DNA of 64,000 bases from Verpa conica. Its lineage: Eukaryota; Ascomycota; Pezizomycetes; Pezizales; Morchellaceae. The DNA lies in contig JAUFSD010000022.1 of NCBI GenBank assembly GCA_033030425.1, positions 372,001 through 436,000 on the forward strand. The letters run 5' to 3'. The notes under the pieces are model-generated. The model made no database searches, was not told where the DNA came from, and saw only the letters and a program-made list of their open reading frames with translations. Of this stretch, positions 24,039-35,636 are shown piece after piece; position 1 is the first letter of the stretch, and every line of letters begins with the position of its first letter. The position numbers were made by a program, and so were the translations under genes.

Positions 24039-26573
24039 AACCTAGGAAGTGGTTAAAGAAGCAAAGGAGATGCCTAATCAGCTCTTATTTTTCACTTGTC
24101 GTAGATCTACAGTAAGATCGAAAAGGATGTTCGGCGACGGAATGGAGTTCTAGACGAGAGAGCCTTTTACCGGAAAAGTTCTTGCGTTTTGGAAATATAC
24201 AAAAGTTAAGGTGGAGAGAAAGAACTCCAGGGAGAAATTGGGTCGGCGTACCCTGGGAGTTATACAAAAGTTACTGAGAAATGGCTACTAAACAATACCA
24301 AGCAGGAGAGGCAAATAACAATAACGGCTAAAAAACGACTCACGTTAATGAATTTCTTGGGACAGTGGGTGTCATCTATTTACCCCCCCCCCCCCAATAT
24401 ACTGGGGAACTTTTTACTTGCCTACTTCGCACTCAGGTGTTTTGGTTCTGTCATGTTCTTCTGTTTTGTTTGTCTTTTTTCATTACGTTTTGACTTCCTA
24501 TTTTACCGCTTCTTGATTTTCTTGTTTTATATTAGGGGGGTTTTCTTTTTTAGTTTGGTTGGTTAGGCATTTTCTTTTTGTCCAATGGTGGGGGTTTTCT
24601 GAGTTTTGTATCTATTCCAACGTTTTGTCACACTTTTATGCTGAAGGCTTTATCTTATTTATTTCTTTTGTTCGTGGAGTTATTCATTTCCTCCTCCTAC
24701 TCCGTTTTGACTTGCCTTTTTCGTTATCCATGATCTATCCTGCCTGTAAATCTCTTGTGTTTTGGGTATTTCAACTATGGATATCGTCAAAATATTTCTT
24801 CTATTTCCTCGTTTTAGCTGGGGCTTACAAAAGAATAATGGTTTTGTCTTTGACTGTTGGATTTCGTTTTAGGATTTATTACATGTAGCCAGTCGGTTCT
24901 CCTCGGGGGACCGGGTTTTACTTTTTGAGTTTGTAGGCTAACCTCTTTTGTATCTTTCTATATTCTTATGTCTTGGCTCAGGTTCATGATCGTTTTTGTA
25001 GGAGTATATATTAACATTATCTATTCTTCCTAATTACCTTGCTCCTCTTGAGTATCATGATTAATCAATCAATTAATTACTCCTCTTCTCCCGAAGAATT
25101 CTAATGAAGGCTCATGCTGATTGGATTCTCCCTATATTACGTCTACTATTCTAGTTTACTAGGATTAATTCCGACAACTCCCCTGTTTCATTTCTCTTCT
25201 AAAAAAAAATGTAGATTGCATTCGTTATTCATGAGTCAGGTCTTAGATGGTGGCGGCTCATAAGATTACCCTGGTGGTGTTGTGACTAAAATTCAAAGGA
25301 TTACTCAAAGGTTTCTTCTTGACTCAACAAACTGGCAGGTGTCTAAAATTTAGATGTATTACCGTACCACCCCTACCCCCCACCAACTCAGCTGTAGCGC
25401 CTCGACCGATGAAAAAAGCAAAGACGAAACCTGGAACCCAGCAATAACGAGACCCCGCCCAAAAACAGGAGAGTCAATAAACGAGAACTTGAGAAACGAA
25501 TACAAAATACGAACAGCAACATTCGTTTCTCTACCAGCAACAAACAGTGAAACAAGGAAAAGAAAAGCAGTATAAGCCCACCCTTCGCCGATTCTTAGCA
25601 ATGGCGAAAAGAAGTAGTTTGACATAATACGAGATCTGGGCAGGGTGAATGTTGGGTCTTTGTGGAGAAAAAGATCTCGTGTTTGATTAATGCTCAAAAT
25701 GCAATAGATCGGATATTTCTATTCGTCTTTGGTAGTAGCTCTTGGATTGTCTGTTTGGTAGTGGGTAAGGAGAAGGGTGGTATAGATTGGATTTAGGGCC
25801 TCATATATGGACATCTCTTACCCGCATTGACCTCAGAAGCTTAGACCCCTTCCCCATGTGCACAGGCGGAAAATATCTCGGGTAGACCCCTACTATATGA
25901 AGTAAAACATCAATGTTGTCGGTTCTGTCATTGGGTAGTGTGTGGAAGGGTATCCATCGCACACGGACTATGAAATGTGGTTTCAACTAGGTCTCTTAAT
26001 GGTGGAGATGAAGTATCGGAAGGAATCCAACAAATCAAATTCCCGAATATAATACCCATGTCTACTGTCTATACATAAACTTTCAAGTATCTTAGTAGAC
26101 ATCATCTCTACTCATAGCCCCTCACAAATCTCTAGCCGGGCATTGCATACTATGCTGCTATATAGCTTCGTAGGAAGTTTTGTAGATGTCCAGGACTAAT
26201 AACTATAGTACACAACACTGGTGAATACTTTAATAGCTAAGGTAGTAATACGAAACTCAAAGGGTTAGGCTGTAGTAATAGTGGTACCCTATGCTATAGT
26301 AATTAATAGCGAGTGATAGGTCATGATTTATTCACCCAGCCTATTTTTTCATTCATACTGATGTGAAGCCCCCCATGATTCATTCAAAATGTAGTAAATA
26401 ATGATAATCAAGAATTTTAATTTTTTCTCATTAAAAACAGCTAAAAATACCTCGTCTGCCAGGATAAGTTTCAGTATGTAGTCCAAATAATGTATTGGAG
26501 AGCAAGCTTTAGGCCTTTGGTCCAAATCCTCCGATTTTTCTCTCAAGACATACCTACACTATTGTAGTTGTCT
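24039..26573. other. intergenic, no gene seen
   Basis: T-rich 3' flank with a C13 run at 24383-24395, followed by AT-rich sequence. Short frames such as 25359-25697 (minus) lack recognisable features. Confidence 0.55.
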
Positions 26574-27758
26574 CTATTGCTGTTCTTGGCAGTCATCACT
26601 CGAATAATCATCGTTTATATCATCTAGCGTAAAGATGCTAGCAGAATCTCCATCATCAGTGCTAATACCACTAGAATCAGAGGGTGCCTTATAAACACCA
26701 AAACCAGATAAACCTAGATCATTATAGTTGACAAGGTCGATATCACTGTGCTCGCTAGCATTCTCACTATCAGACTCTTTCATACTATCAGACTGAGGAA
26801 GTTGGTTAATGAGTTGTTGAAAGTTCGTCTTGCTACTATCAGAGTGAACACGGGCACGATGAGCAAGGAATCTTTCAAAGCCAGTCAGCTCTGCAAGTGA
26901 TTCAACAAAAGTCCTCTCTTCCATTCTTTTTGGCCAATCATAGAAAGCCCGAGGTGTAGATCTTTTTCTCCTATTTGTCTTCCCAAGCAAATTTGACCAT
27001 TCATAGAAGACCTTAGGCACTGACCTAAACATAGGTGGGGGTAGCTTCTTGTTTCTTTGAAGCGTAAGGTTAATTTTTGGTTGTACTATTATCTCTTTCT
27101 TGCCATAATCAATCCCTGTATCCCGTCGGTGTCTCATACCCCTGGACACTACCTCACCGAAGACCGTACGCCTAACCTTCCTCAAATGTAGTGTATTGAA
27201 CCGAAGAGTTCTATCAGAGCCTGATAGAACAGCAAAGCGCCACCAGTTCTTTCTAAGTTCTCTGTAATCAAGTTCCTCTTTTCTGCCGACAGGCTCAAAT
27301 GATTTGGCTTTCATCCACCTTTCTTCCTTCCAGCAATCAGATCCAGCGTCACAATTAGGCGGTGTCTTAGGGGGTTCTGGGGTTTTCATTACGGGGTTAT
27401 AAGAAATCTGTGAGGGATTAACCCTAGATATACTCTCAGGCCCAATAGAGTAGAGGCCTGTATTATGGACAGTGTAGACATTTACACCGTCAACGAGTTT
27501 TAGGCCTGGAATTTGGGCGGCTGAAGTACTATTCCTAATTATAGCGTGCTTTAAGTCTGGGATTTCGATTTTGAAGACCCCAATCTCTGCAGTCGGGATT
27601 TCCTCTCCTTGGGAACCCGGTGCACCATTAGGGACTAGGGGTGGTTGATTGTTTGGAGGATCTACGGGGATGCTAGCGAAGTTTGTAGGTTTGAAAGTTT
27701 TTCCTGGCCCTGAGTTGGGTTTGATGATAGGAGGTTCTGGCTGTAATTGATGGCTCAT
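26574..27758 (-). CDS. orphan hypothetical protein (394 aa)
   Basis: Single uninterrupted frame with an ATG at 27758. The N-terminal third is Pro-rich, the C-terminal fifth is Ser/Asp-rich and acidic, so much is probably disordered. The middle is basic (HLRKVRRTVFGEVVSRGMRH) and carries an imperfect internal repeat, PKVFYEWSNLL followed about 20 residues later by PRAFYDWPKRM. I recognise no domain, zinc knuckle or protease, so a retroelement origin cannot be claimed, although the lack of introns and the AT-rich setting are compatible with one. Length and clear domain-like composition support coding. Confidence 0.6.
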   Translation of the reverse strand: MSHQLQPEPPIIKPNSGPGKTFKPTNFASIPVDPPNNQPPLVPNGAPGSQGEEIPTAEIGVFKIEIPDLKHAIIRNSTSAAQIPGLKLVDGVNVYTVHNTGLYSIGPESISRVNPSQISYNPVMKTPEPPKTPPNCDAGSDCWKEERWMKAKSFEPVGRKEELDYRELRKNWWRFAVLSGSDRTLRFNTLHLRKVRRTVFGEVVSRGMRHRRDTGIDYGKKEIIVQPKINLTLQRNKKLPPPMFRSVPKVFYEWSNLLGKTNRRKRSTPRAFYDWPKRMEERTFVESLAELTGFERFLAHRARVHSDSSKTNFQQLINQLPQSDSMKESDSENASEHSDIDLVNYNDLGLSGFGVYKAPSDSSGISTDDGDSASIFTLDDINDDYSSDDCQEQQ

Positions 27759-28335
27759 TATTATGACTTCCGTTACTGATATTTCCTGGTGATGATATTC
27801 GAGTCTCGTGAGTGGCTTAGGAACGCCAGGAAACTACTAGTGGTGGTGGTGGAATTTCGATTAGAGTTATTCTGATTACCGTATACGTTTATTTAAACAA
27901 AGATAGGTTTAGAGGAAATCTAGTGAGTGATGAGATTTTTTAATGGAGACGAGGGTTGATGGGATGGAGTGGGGTCTTCTGAGAGGTATCAGCAGAATGA
28001 GTAATACCGCTTACAATAGTAGTAAAATACGATTGGGGGAGGATTTTAGATAACAGCAACCGTGTTCTCCTAGAGTATCAAAATGGGCCAGGGCAAGCGA
28101 GGAGTTTGGTCTAGATGATACCCACAGTGCTCCGGGTCAAACATTGTATATTGTCGTAGCTATAAATAAAAAACTTTCTTCACTCCCTTACATAAAAGCT
28201 AAGAAACAATGCAATTCTAGAGAGTGGCATAGATTATTTAAAACCTTATCTAAGATTAGTTGTAAAGGACCGTCGTGAAGAGACTGGGTTTTATCTCTTA
28301 TTAGATTATCTAAATTGTGAGAATCACAATAAAAC

Positions 28336-28725
28336 TTATCTCCTAAGAACGAGATCTACCCGCTGTACCCGTTCCCACCAGGACCCCACAGTCTTCTCGT
28401 AGCACATCAAAACAGCCATATCCGGTAAATGTACCGAGTGATACCTCATGCACCTGGCCGCCCATGTTGTATAGGGCTGTACAGAGTGACAATCCTCGTA
28501 AATGGTGCGCTGGCAAACCAACCTAGAAATTGCCCTGTACCCTGCCAGATCAATCAAAGCCGCCCTTGGTGTCTCAGATCGCGGCTGTTCCGCCTTGTCA
28601 TTGCCCCCCTCAGGAAATCTATCGACAGTTGCCACAGCAACGCGCCACGATGTTTGTGTTCGTCTAAGCGGCTCAACCAGTAGACGACGCAACGACTCAT
28701 CTTGGACCCAAGCTTCATGGAACAT
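28336..28725 (-). CDS. possible small hypothetical protein upstream of kinesin
   Basis: Open frame of about 129 residues from the ATG at 28725, divergent from the kinesin gene with about 170 bp between starts. The product is rich in Trp, Cys, Tyr and Arg (QPYTTWAARCMRYHSVH, GSWWERVQRVDLVLRR) and does not look low-complexity. The frame stays open upstream of the ATG, so it could be a terminal exon of something longer. No family recognised. Confidence 0.35.
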   Translation of the reverse strand: MFHEAWVQDESLRRLLVEPLRRTQTSWRVAVATVDRFPEGGNDKAEQPRSETPRAALIDLAGYRAISRLVCQRTIYEDCHSVQPYTTWAARCMRYHSVHLPDMAVLMCYEKTVGSWWERVQRVDLVLRR

Positions 28726-28897
28726 TAAAAGGGTCAAGATCCGATCTGTCCTTCTCCTGTTTTGGTCTGTTATCTGGGGGAGTAAGTCGCAATTTCTAAT
28801 CCGGCCTGTCTACTCTGCGAAACCCACCCAGCAATTAACCCACCATCAGCACACCCCCCCCTTACCTATTATTGCTGTAAGCAAGTAGTTCGCAGCT

Positions 28898-31086
28898 ATG
28901 GATTCTTCCCCCAGGTCTCCCCCACCATCAGGCTCCACAATAGGCTCGATAATAGACTCAACAACAGACTCAACCACAACAGACTCATCAAACGCTCAGC
29001 TGTTCAAAGTCTTCCTCCGGTTACGCCCATTATCGCCACAATCTTCAATCTCAGAAACCCGCTTCATTACAACTGCACCTGGCCAATCATGTATCTATGT
29101 TACTCCCCCGGTAGAGCGGAACCGCCACAAGGCAATCGAGAAATTTGCTTTTACCAGGATTTTCGAGGAGACGAGTGAGCAGCGGGAGATTTTCGAGGAG
29201 ACTGTATTGCCACTACTGGAGGATGCGGTGATAAGAGGGCGAGATGGGACATTGGCGACATTGGGTGTTACGGGGAGTGGGAAGGTTTGCTATGACTTTG
29301 GGAGGCCAATTGGGTTTGTTTGCGAGATAGCTGACAAGCATCTCTAGACACACACGATCCTTGGAAGTAAGAACGTCAAAGGAATGACCCAAATGGCACT
29401 CGAGGTCCTCTTCACCACCTTCGGCGACCGTGTTGTCGACTTCAACAAAGTCGACCTCCAAACCCTCGATAATTCCGAAGCTCTTGTCCTCGACACTCCC
29501 ACATTCCACGAGAAGATGCAAAGCTCTCTAGTAAGCCAGATCCTTTCTAGAATACTCCCTACAACACACTACATTCACCATTCACGATCTTTAACACCTA
29601 CTAGGATGGCCATTCTTCGAAACGAGCATCCTTTCCCCTTTCAACTACTCCTACACTCCCATCCGTCTCAGATCTCAAAATTCCTCTCCCGGACTTCAAA
29701 TCTCGCTACGGAATCATCCTAAGCATGTATGAACTCTACAACGACCGGGTCTTTGACCTTCTTATCGACCCCACACCTACATCACCCACATCTTTAGCCC
29801 CTCGACGGAAGGCATTAACCTTCAAAAAGCCTTCCACAGTCTCAACCTGGGACACAACTACCTCAAAGGAACAAAAGAAAGTCGTCTCAGGCCTAAGAAA
29901 GGTTTATGCAGCCAGCTTTGCCGAAGCGCTCCAAATCCTCGAACATGGCCAAGCCACCAGGACTGTGTCCGCTACTAATAGCAATAGTGTCAGCTCTCGA
30001 AGTCATGCATTTTTGCAAATTGAAGTCAAGAGGTTTTCGCCACGGCATACGGAAAGAGGGAGCTCAAGCCTATGTATTGTCGATCTTGCAGGCTCCGAGC
30101 GTGCCCGCACTGCAAAAACAGCTGGGGAGCGCCTCGCAGAAGCAGGTAGCATAAACCGCAGTCTAATGTGCCTCGGACAATGTCTCCAGCTCCAAACTCA
30201 AGTCTCCGAAAACGGCAAAGCGAGTATTGTCCCATGGCGGCAATCGAAACTCACAGAACTACTATTTAGCAACTCTTTTTCTGGTGCTGGGGGTGGACAA
30301 AAAGCATGTATGATTGTAACAGCAGATGCAATGGGGGATTTTAATGCTACCTCTCAGATCCTCCGTTACTCTGCTCTGGCCCGGGAAGTTACCGTTCCTC
30401 GGGCTAGCACCCGTTCACTGTCTGTATCCTCATCTACATCCTCCCACTCAGACGTGGAGGTTGACGCTCTTGCCGGTAGCGTGTCCTCCCTTGCCATTGC
30501 CAATGAAATTAGCCTACCTATCCGCAAATCTATTTCTGAAGAGGAAAGTAAAGATGCAATAATAGCACGTCTCACCTCTCAACTTCATGAAGCTGAGTCT
30601 CGGATCCAGCTTGCCGAAGAACGATGCCAAGCGGCAGAAGATCGCTGTTTGTGTATTGAGCAGTCTGTACGGGAGGAAGTTGCCGATGAGATGGAAGTAA
30701 GGCTAGAGGAGGCGCGACGGAGTATGATGGAGAGACTGGAGATAGAAGATGAATGGAGGGAGGGATATGTTGATGGAAAAATCGAGATTATGAAGCGGAG
30801 TATTCAAGGTATGCTCATGGGTAAAGTTGATGTGTTTTTTTTTGGGTGATTCTAACACCGAGTGATAGTTCATGAAGATGCTCCGCCATCTGCATTTGAG
30901 AAAATAGAAGAACTTGAGGACGAGAACGAAAGACTAAGGAGGGAGTTAATGCAACTTAAGCGAGAATTTGGGAATAGGAGTCCGAGCAAGGGACATGGGT
31001 TTAAAGTGAGACAAGGAGCAAAGCCATTGAAAGATGTGTTGAATCTAGATGCATTTCGAGGGTTAACACTTGATGGGGAGCGGTAA
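28898..31086 (+). CDS. kinesin motor protein, N-terminal motor, possibly kinesin-6-like
   Basis: Microtubule ATPase motor. Four exons: 28898-29284, 29348-29530, 29605-30808, 30869-31086; all phases agree, giving about 663 residues. Motor motifs are FLRLRPLS near residue 45, P-loop GVTGSGKTHT near 123-132, YELYNDRVFDLL, switch I NSVSSRSH near 318 and switch II VDLAGSE near 348, then SINRSLMCLGQCL and PWRQSKLTELL. The first intron falls exactly between GSGK and THT of the P-loop. About 185 residues separate the P-loop from switch I, with a low-complexity insertion, which is longer than in kinesin-1 and reminiscent of kinesin-6. A coiled coil runs from about 500 to 640. Subfamily is an inference; motor identity is certain. 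Confidence 0.93.
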
Positions 31087-34000
31087 AACGGAGTTTGGTT
31101 GTTTTTTTTCCCTTGATTTTCTGCTTTTTGGGATATGAGGTCAATTGATAATACCTAATGGATTATGTGGGACTTATACCTGTTTTATTTTAGGGTCTGG
31201 GGAGCGTGGGCTGGGTTAACATTACATTTTTTACGTGGATTATTTTCTTTTTCTGTACTATTATCCAAAAGCAATGGGGGGCCAAGCTATATCTGGCTAA
31301 TTCGTTTGTAAAGTTCCTCTCGCCTACTACTTACCATCCCTATAAATCTTTGATTCTTATATACCCTAATGGATGTATGAATAAATTATAAATACGTGGT
31401 TCTTAAACTATGAGGGCTATAGGTCGCTTTATATAATTTACCATGGGAGAATAGTACCGGAGGCATAATATTTGTGTAACACTATTAATAAGAATTCCAG
31501 ATTCGGTAGTAAGGTTAAAGCTACTAGTAGTGGGGCTATTGGTATGCATGTCTAAGTAGAAATATTCGCGCAAGTCCCCTATTTCTCTAGGGAGAGGGGG
31601 GGTATTGGGGCTAGTGAGGTTAATAAGAAGTGAGAATAGAAGGAGTACTGTTTTACAAGAATTATGATTTAGGGTATCCTAGAGACGGTACGTAGGGAGT
31701 ATGGCTGGGGAGGAAGTCCGCCCTATAAATTCACTGTATCACAGGCAATTAATGAGGGGGGGGAAAGAAAAAAATACCTTAACACAAGCCCCGACCGTGA
31801 CTACATAATTTTATGAGCATTTCTGTGCGACTCGATAGTTCCATAACCGCTCATCGGTATCCTAGAAACCTATGGATCTCCATACCACGAAAAACACAAT
31901 ATAACCGTAGAAACAGGACTGTAATTTTATCGAGATCTCAGAGACCAGCTTCCAAACCCTTCATCGGTAGGGAAGAAAGTGGTAAAGGTAGCTGGCTTGT
32001 TCTTAGATCAAATTAATGAGAGTACAAGGATATGATTTGATGACTAAAAGGTATAACGATAGCTGACTTTATGGGGGGGGGTAGAGGGAAGTCATTCTAT
32101 AGGCCTAGGAATCATAAGATTAATTACACCTGATGAAAGTTATTTTAGGTAGAAAAGTAGGGTAGTGTTTAATTATTAGAAGGTGTATCGTGATAGTAGT
32201 TTAGGAATTCGTAAAATTATGAATCGCATTGGCTTCACCTATGTTTTAAACCGTATAGTTAGAGTCATGTCTGAGTAATCCGTGCCGAAGTGCATAGCCA
32301 AATTTCGATGGGTGCTCATGGCTCTAGAGCCACTTATAGAGTCATATATACTTTTTACAATAACCACCGCTAGATAATAAGGAGTGGTACAGCAGCTCTA
32401 GAGACTTCGGTTAGCAGCAACTCTTATTGGAGAGGAGTTGGTAGAATTAATGTTATTGACAGGATTACAGCATGTATTTGATGCCCTCAATGTAGATGAT
32501 ATATTCTCGGAACTCCCCGCTCGGTTTATATACCACTATTATACTAGTGTCTACGTCACACTTTATACTTTGACATGTTGTCCTTTTATGTAACCCTAAC
32601 CCTAATATCAATAACAATTACAAGGAAATTAGGTTACCGAATTACAAAAGGAATATTCAAGTCTCAGATAAGCCTCATTAAGCATCAGGGCTAGCTCACC
32701 GTACACTAGCATATTCAAAGAGAATATTGGGCTGTTGGGGGATTAATTGGCTTCATCTTTTGGGCCTCATCATATCGACTATATATCACATCAAAAGATC
32801 GCTATGAGAGTATTGAGACCTGAGCCTAGTATATAAGTGTTCTTATATGATGGAAACTCTTATAGGTAGCGTTAATTAATTTAGCTATAATATTTATCAA
32901 TACCCCGGAACCGAGCGTAAATATTCTTACAGAATAGTTATTCTAGGTTTAGTGTGTTTTGGTTGTTCATGCAAGGGAGAACGTTATGTGACTTCTCTGC
33001 ACTTGAGCTTTCTCTTCTAAAATCAATTGGTTTAATCCAATATTCAATATTCAAAATTAAAACTAAGACGGGAACTTATTGGGGCAAACCCCTACACCCA
33101 CAAATGTAACCCCACGTGTAGTATCTAGTAGTTGAGACTAAATTGAACGGTAGAAAAGCGCAGTCTCTATTCTTTACACCTAAGCCTTAAAGTCTACAAC
33201 CCACAATCTACAAACTGTAACCCACCCTTTGTAACAGCTACCTTCTATTCTCGATACAATCATAAACATATTACTTTTGTCGTCCTTGCGAGAAATTTTA
33301 TACAAGCTTTAGAGAAGCCCCCCCTCCCCGCCCTATACCCCGCATGTGGAAAAGAATTACCATAGGATTTTGACTGACTAGTGAGGTATAACAGTGGACA
33401 GTGTCTATATTCGATCTATAAAAGCATCTTTATTGGAAAATAGATATCTAGGATGGTTGGTATATGCAGGGTTTTTGAAATGGCTGTAGGTACTTTGGAC
33501 CGTATTCAAACATATGAAGAGGGTTCTCGATGGATTTTCGGTCACAAATCTTGAATACGAATCTAGAAGATAGAAAATCCACGCTGTGATACAGCATTAC
33601 ACTGGCGCAGTATGCTTAGCTATCAGAAATCTAGGCGGTCCAAGAGCTCTGTCGGAGTGGATCGGAAATTTTATTTCTTAACATTTCTCATTCTCAATAA
33701 TGACGTACGCCAGCTCTTGTCTAAGCTTTGATGCTCCAAGAAACTAAGAATATGTTATAACCTAATTCTTCAGAGTTAGTATTACCAGAAGAATGATTTA
33801 TACACCTACAGAGGAGTCTATAAGATTCTTGTAGAGTTGAGAGGTGCCTTATGAATTGATATGTAGATCGATGAGGGGCAAACCATCTTCTTACCAACAA
33901 CTTAATACTATTTACTGGCTGATAGTCATCGAAGAAAAAGATTTATTTCTCTACTTGCTTCCTCAAGCTGCAGAAGATATTGACTCATTGGAAGATGAGA

Positions 34001-35071
34001 TACTTTTGGGCCGAGCTCGTATTGTAGCATTCGTTCGGGATACACGACCGGACAGGTTCAATGAGCCATCAACGGAAATAAAAAAGTACGACATATATTT
34101 AGTACTTGAATTCCAGGTTTGGAAAAAGAAAGTAGGAGATCTATAAGAATGCTCGTAAAAATAAGATTCTACCTCTAGATCTTTTGTCTATTTCCTATTT
34201 TATGGATCTCCTATCCCCGATCCGAATTCCTGTATCTATACATGGGACCCAAGCTTTACCAAAGATCTATTCTACTACTCAATTCGCTTGGTTTGGAAGA
34301 TATTTAGGTATTGAGAGTTGGCCACAAATTATATAATAACTATTTTTTTTTTCTCTCGAGGCGGCTGGAATAGTAAAAAAATGTTTGGTCTTGTGGCGGT
34401 ATGGCCAGGGTAATTCCCAACTCTATAGTCAGGGGGGCCCATTAAAATTACTTTGGAACAATTAAGGGCTCTGTTCTAGTAAGGCTTCTGGTCTATACCT
34501 GCTCACCCGAGTAATTTATTCCTTGTAAAGGGTTAGGCTTTAATGAGTAGAAACATCTCACTCGAGTCTACTTATATCCAAAAGATCCATAACCTTCTGC
34601 TCGCGATCGGGCCGTATACTCCATGTAAAGCAGTATCAGACCGTATTCGCAATTATGCGGCAGTAATACTGGTCATAACACATATACTTTGCTAGATAGT
34701 AGGGTTAGCATACATGTTTTAGGTGTGTTTCAATTTCAACCCTTTATACGTGGACGAGAAATGAGTCGAGGTTTACTTATTGAAATAACTAAACTCAGGA
34801 AAAACTATTTATCTAGCAGCATATAAAATACGTTCGTCATCTTGGGATGTTTTGCCACAAGGCAATCTTCCAAACTCAAAATTACAAAAAGATCCTCCCA
34901 ATACAATGCCATCCCGCTACCAAAAAAAAATTTAGCCCAGACCCGGGCACCCTAATTAACAGTCTATTTTCTCCACTTCATAATCAATTAGCAAGAAGTC
35001 CTAAATATTAGAAGTCTCAGCGGGGTCAAAGATTAAAACTTAGAAATTTCGACTTACTTGGTTATCCGTAG
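31087..35071. other. AT-rich gene-poor tract
   Basis: Stop-rich sequence with many TA steps. A 100-codon frame at 33844-34146 is the longest and resembles nothing known. Includes a two-unit CCCTAA tract at 32594-32605. No element ends or coding remnants recognised. Confidence 0.5.
32594..32605. repeat. interstitial telomere-like tract
   Basis: CCCTAACCCTAA, same orientation and length as the tract near 13.08 kb; both sit in AT-rich gene-poor DNA. Confidence 0.7.
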
Positions 35072-35636
35072 TTAGGACATATACACGTAATAACCAACCT
35101 CACGATCATATCGTGCCTTCTCCTCATTCACGACGCTAATACTTTCTTGGAGTATCAGATTTTCCAACTGCTCCTCCAGCTTGCGTCTTTTACTTTTCGA
35201 CCCCTGAAAAGCCTCACACTCCTTTCTTTTTGCCTCGATTTCGACACAGGCGTTTTCCCGTATCTTCTTCGACTCCTTGCAGCCCCGGCACTTCTCCGGG
35301 TTCAGGTGGAATACTCTGTGGTACTCCGGGCAGACAAACATATGGATGCCGATACACCTTTTCTTGGCTTTGGCGGAATCCATAATGTTTCCGCAGCCAG
35401 CGTACCCACAGGCGTGTCGGTCCGGTTTCCATTTTGCTATGAAAAAACAAGGTTCAAAGGTTAGAAAGATGGCCGAGATTCATTTCCCTCTCGATAACCA
35501 AGGCTTTGGCAGAAGGGATATAGATGGAGGGGATGGATTGAGGGTGGAGGGTGGATGGAGGGGTGGAGGGGGTAGAAATACGTGGAGGTGTACGATCCAC
35601 TTTTTCCTGGTTAGAATTAGCCTTTGGCATCGGCAT
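35072..35636 (-). CDS. small Cys/His-rich protein, putative zinc binder
   Basis: Proposed two-exon gene, 35636-35582 and 35436-35072, joined by a 145 bp intron (GTATTT donor, TTTTTTCATAG acceptor), giving about 139 residues. The main exon encodes an ordered block with Cys and His pairs: DRHACGYAGCGN, then KKRCIGIHMFVCPEYHRVFH, then EKCRGCKES. This makes six cysteines and several histidines in under 55 residues, a pattern typical of zinc binding. The remainder is a charged helix ending REVGYYVYMS. The acceptor and the Cys block are convincing; the first exon is a guess chosen because it gives an ATG and the right phase. It lies alone in AT-rich DNA. No named family recognised. Confidence 0.45.
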
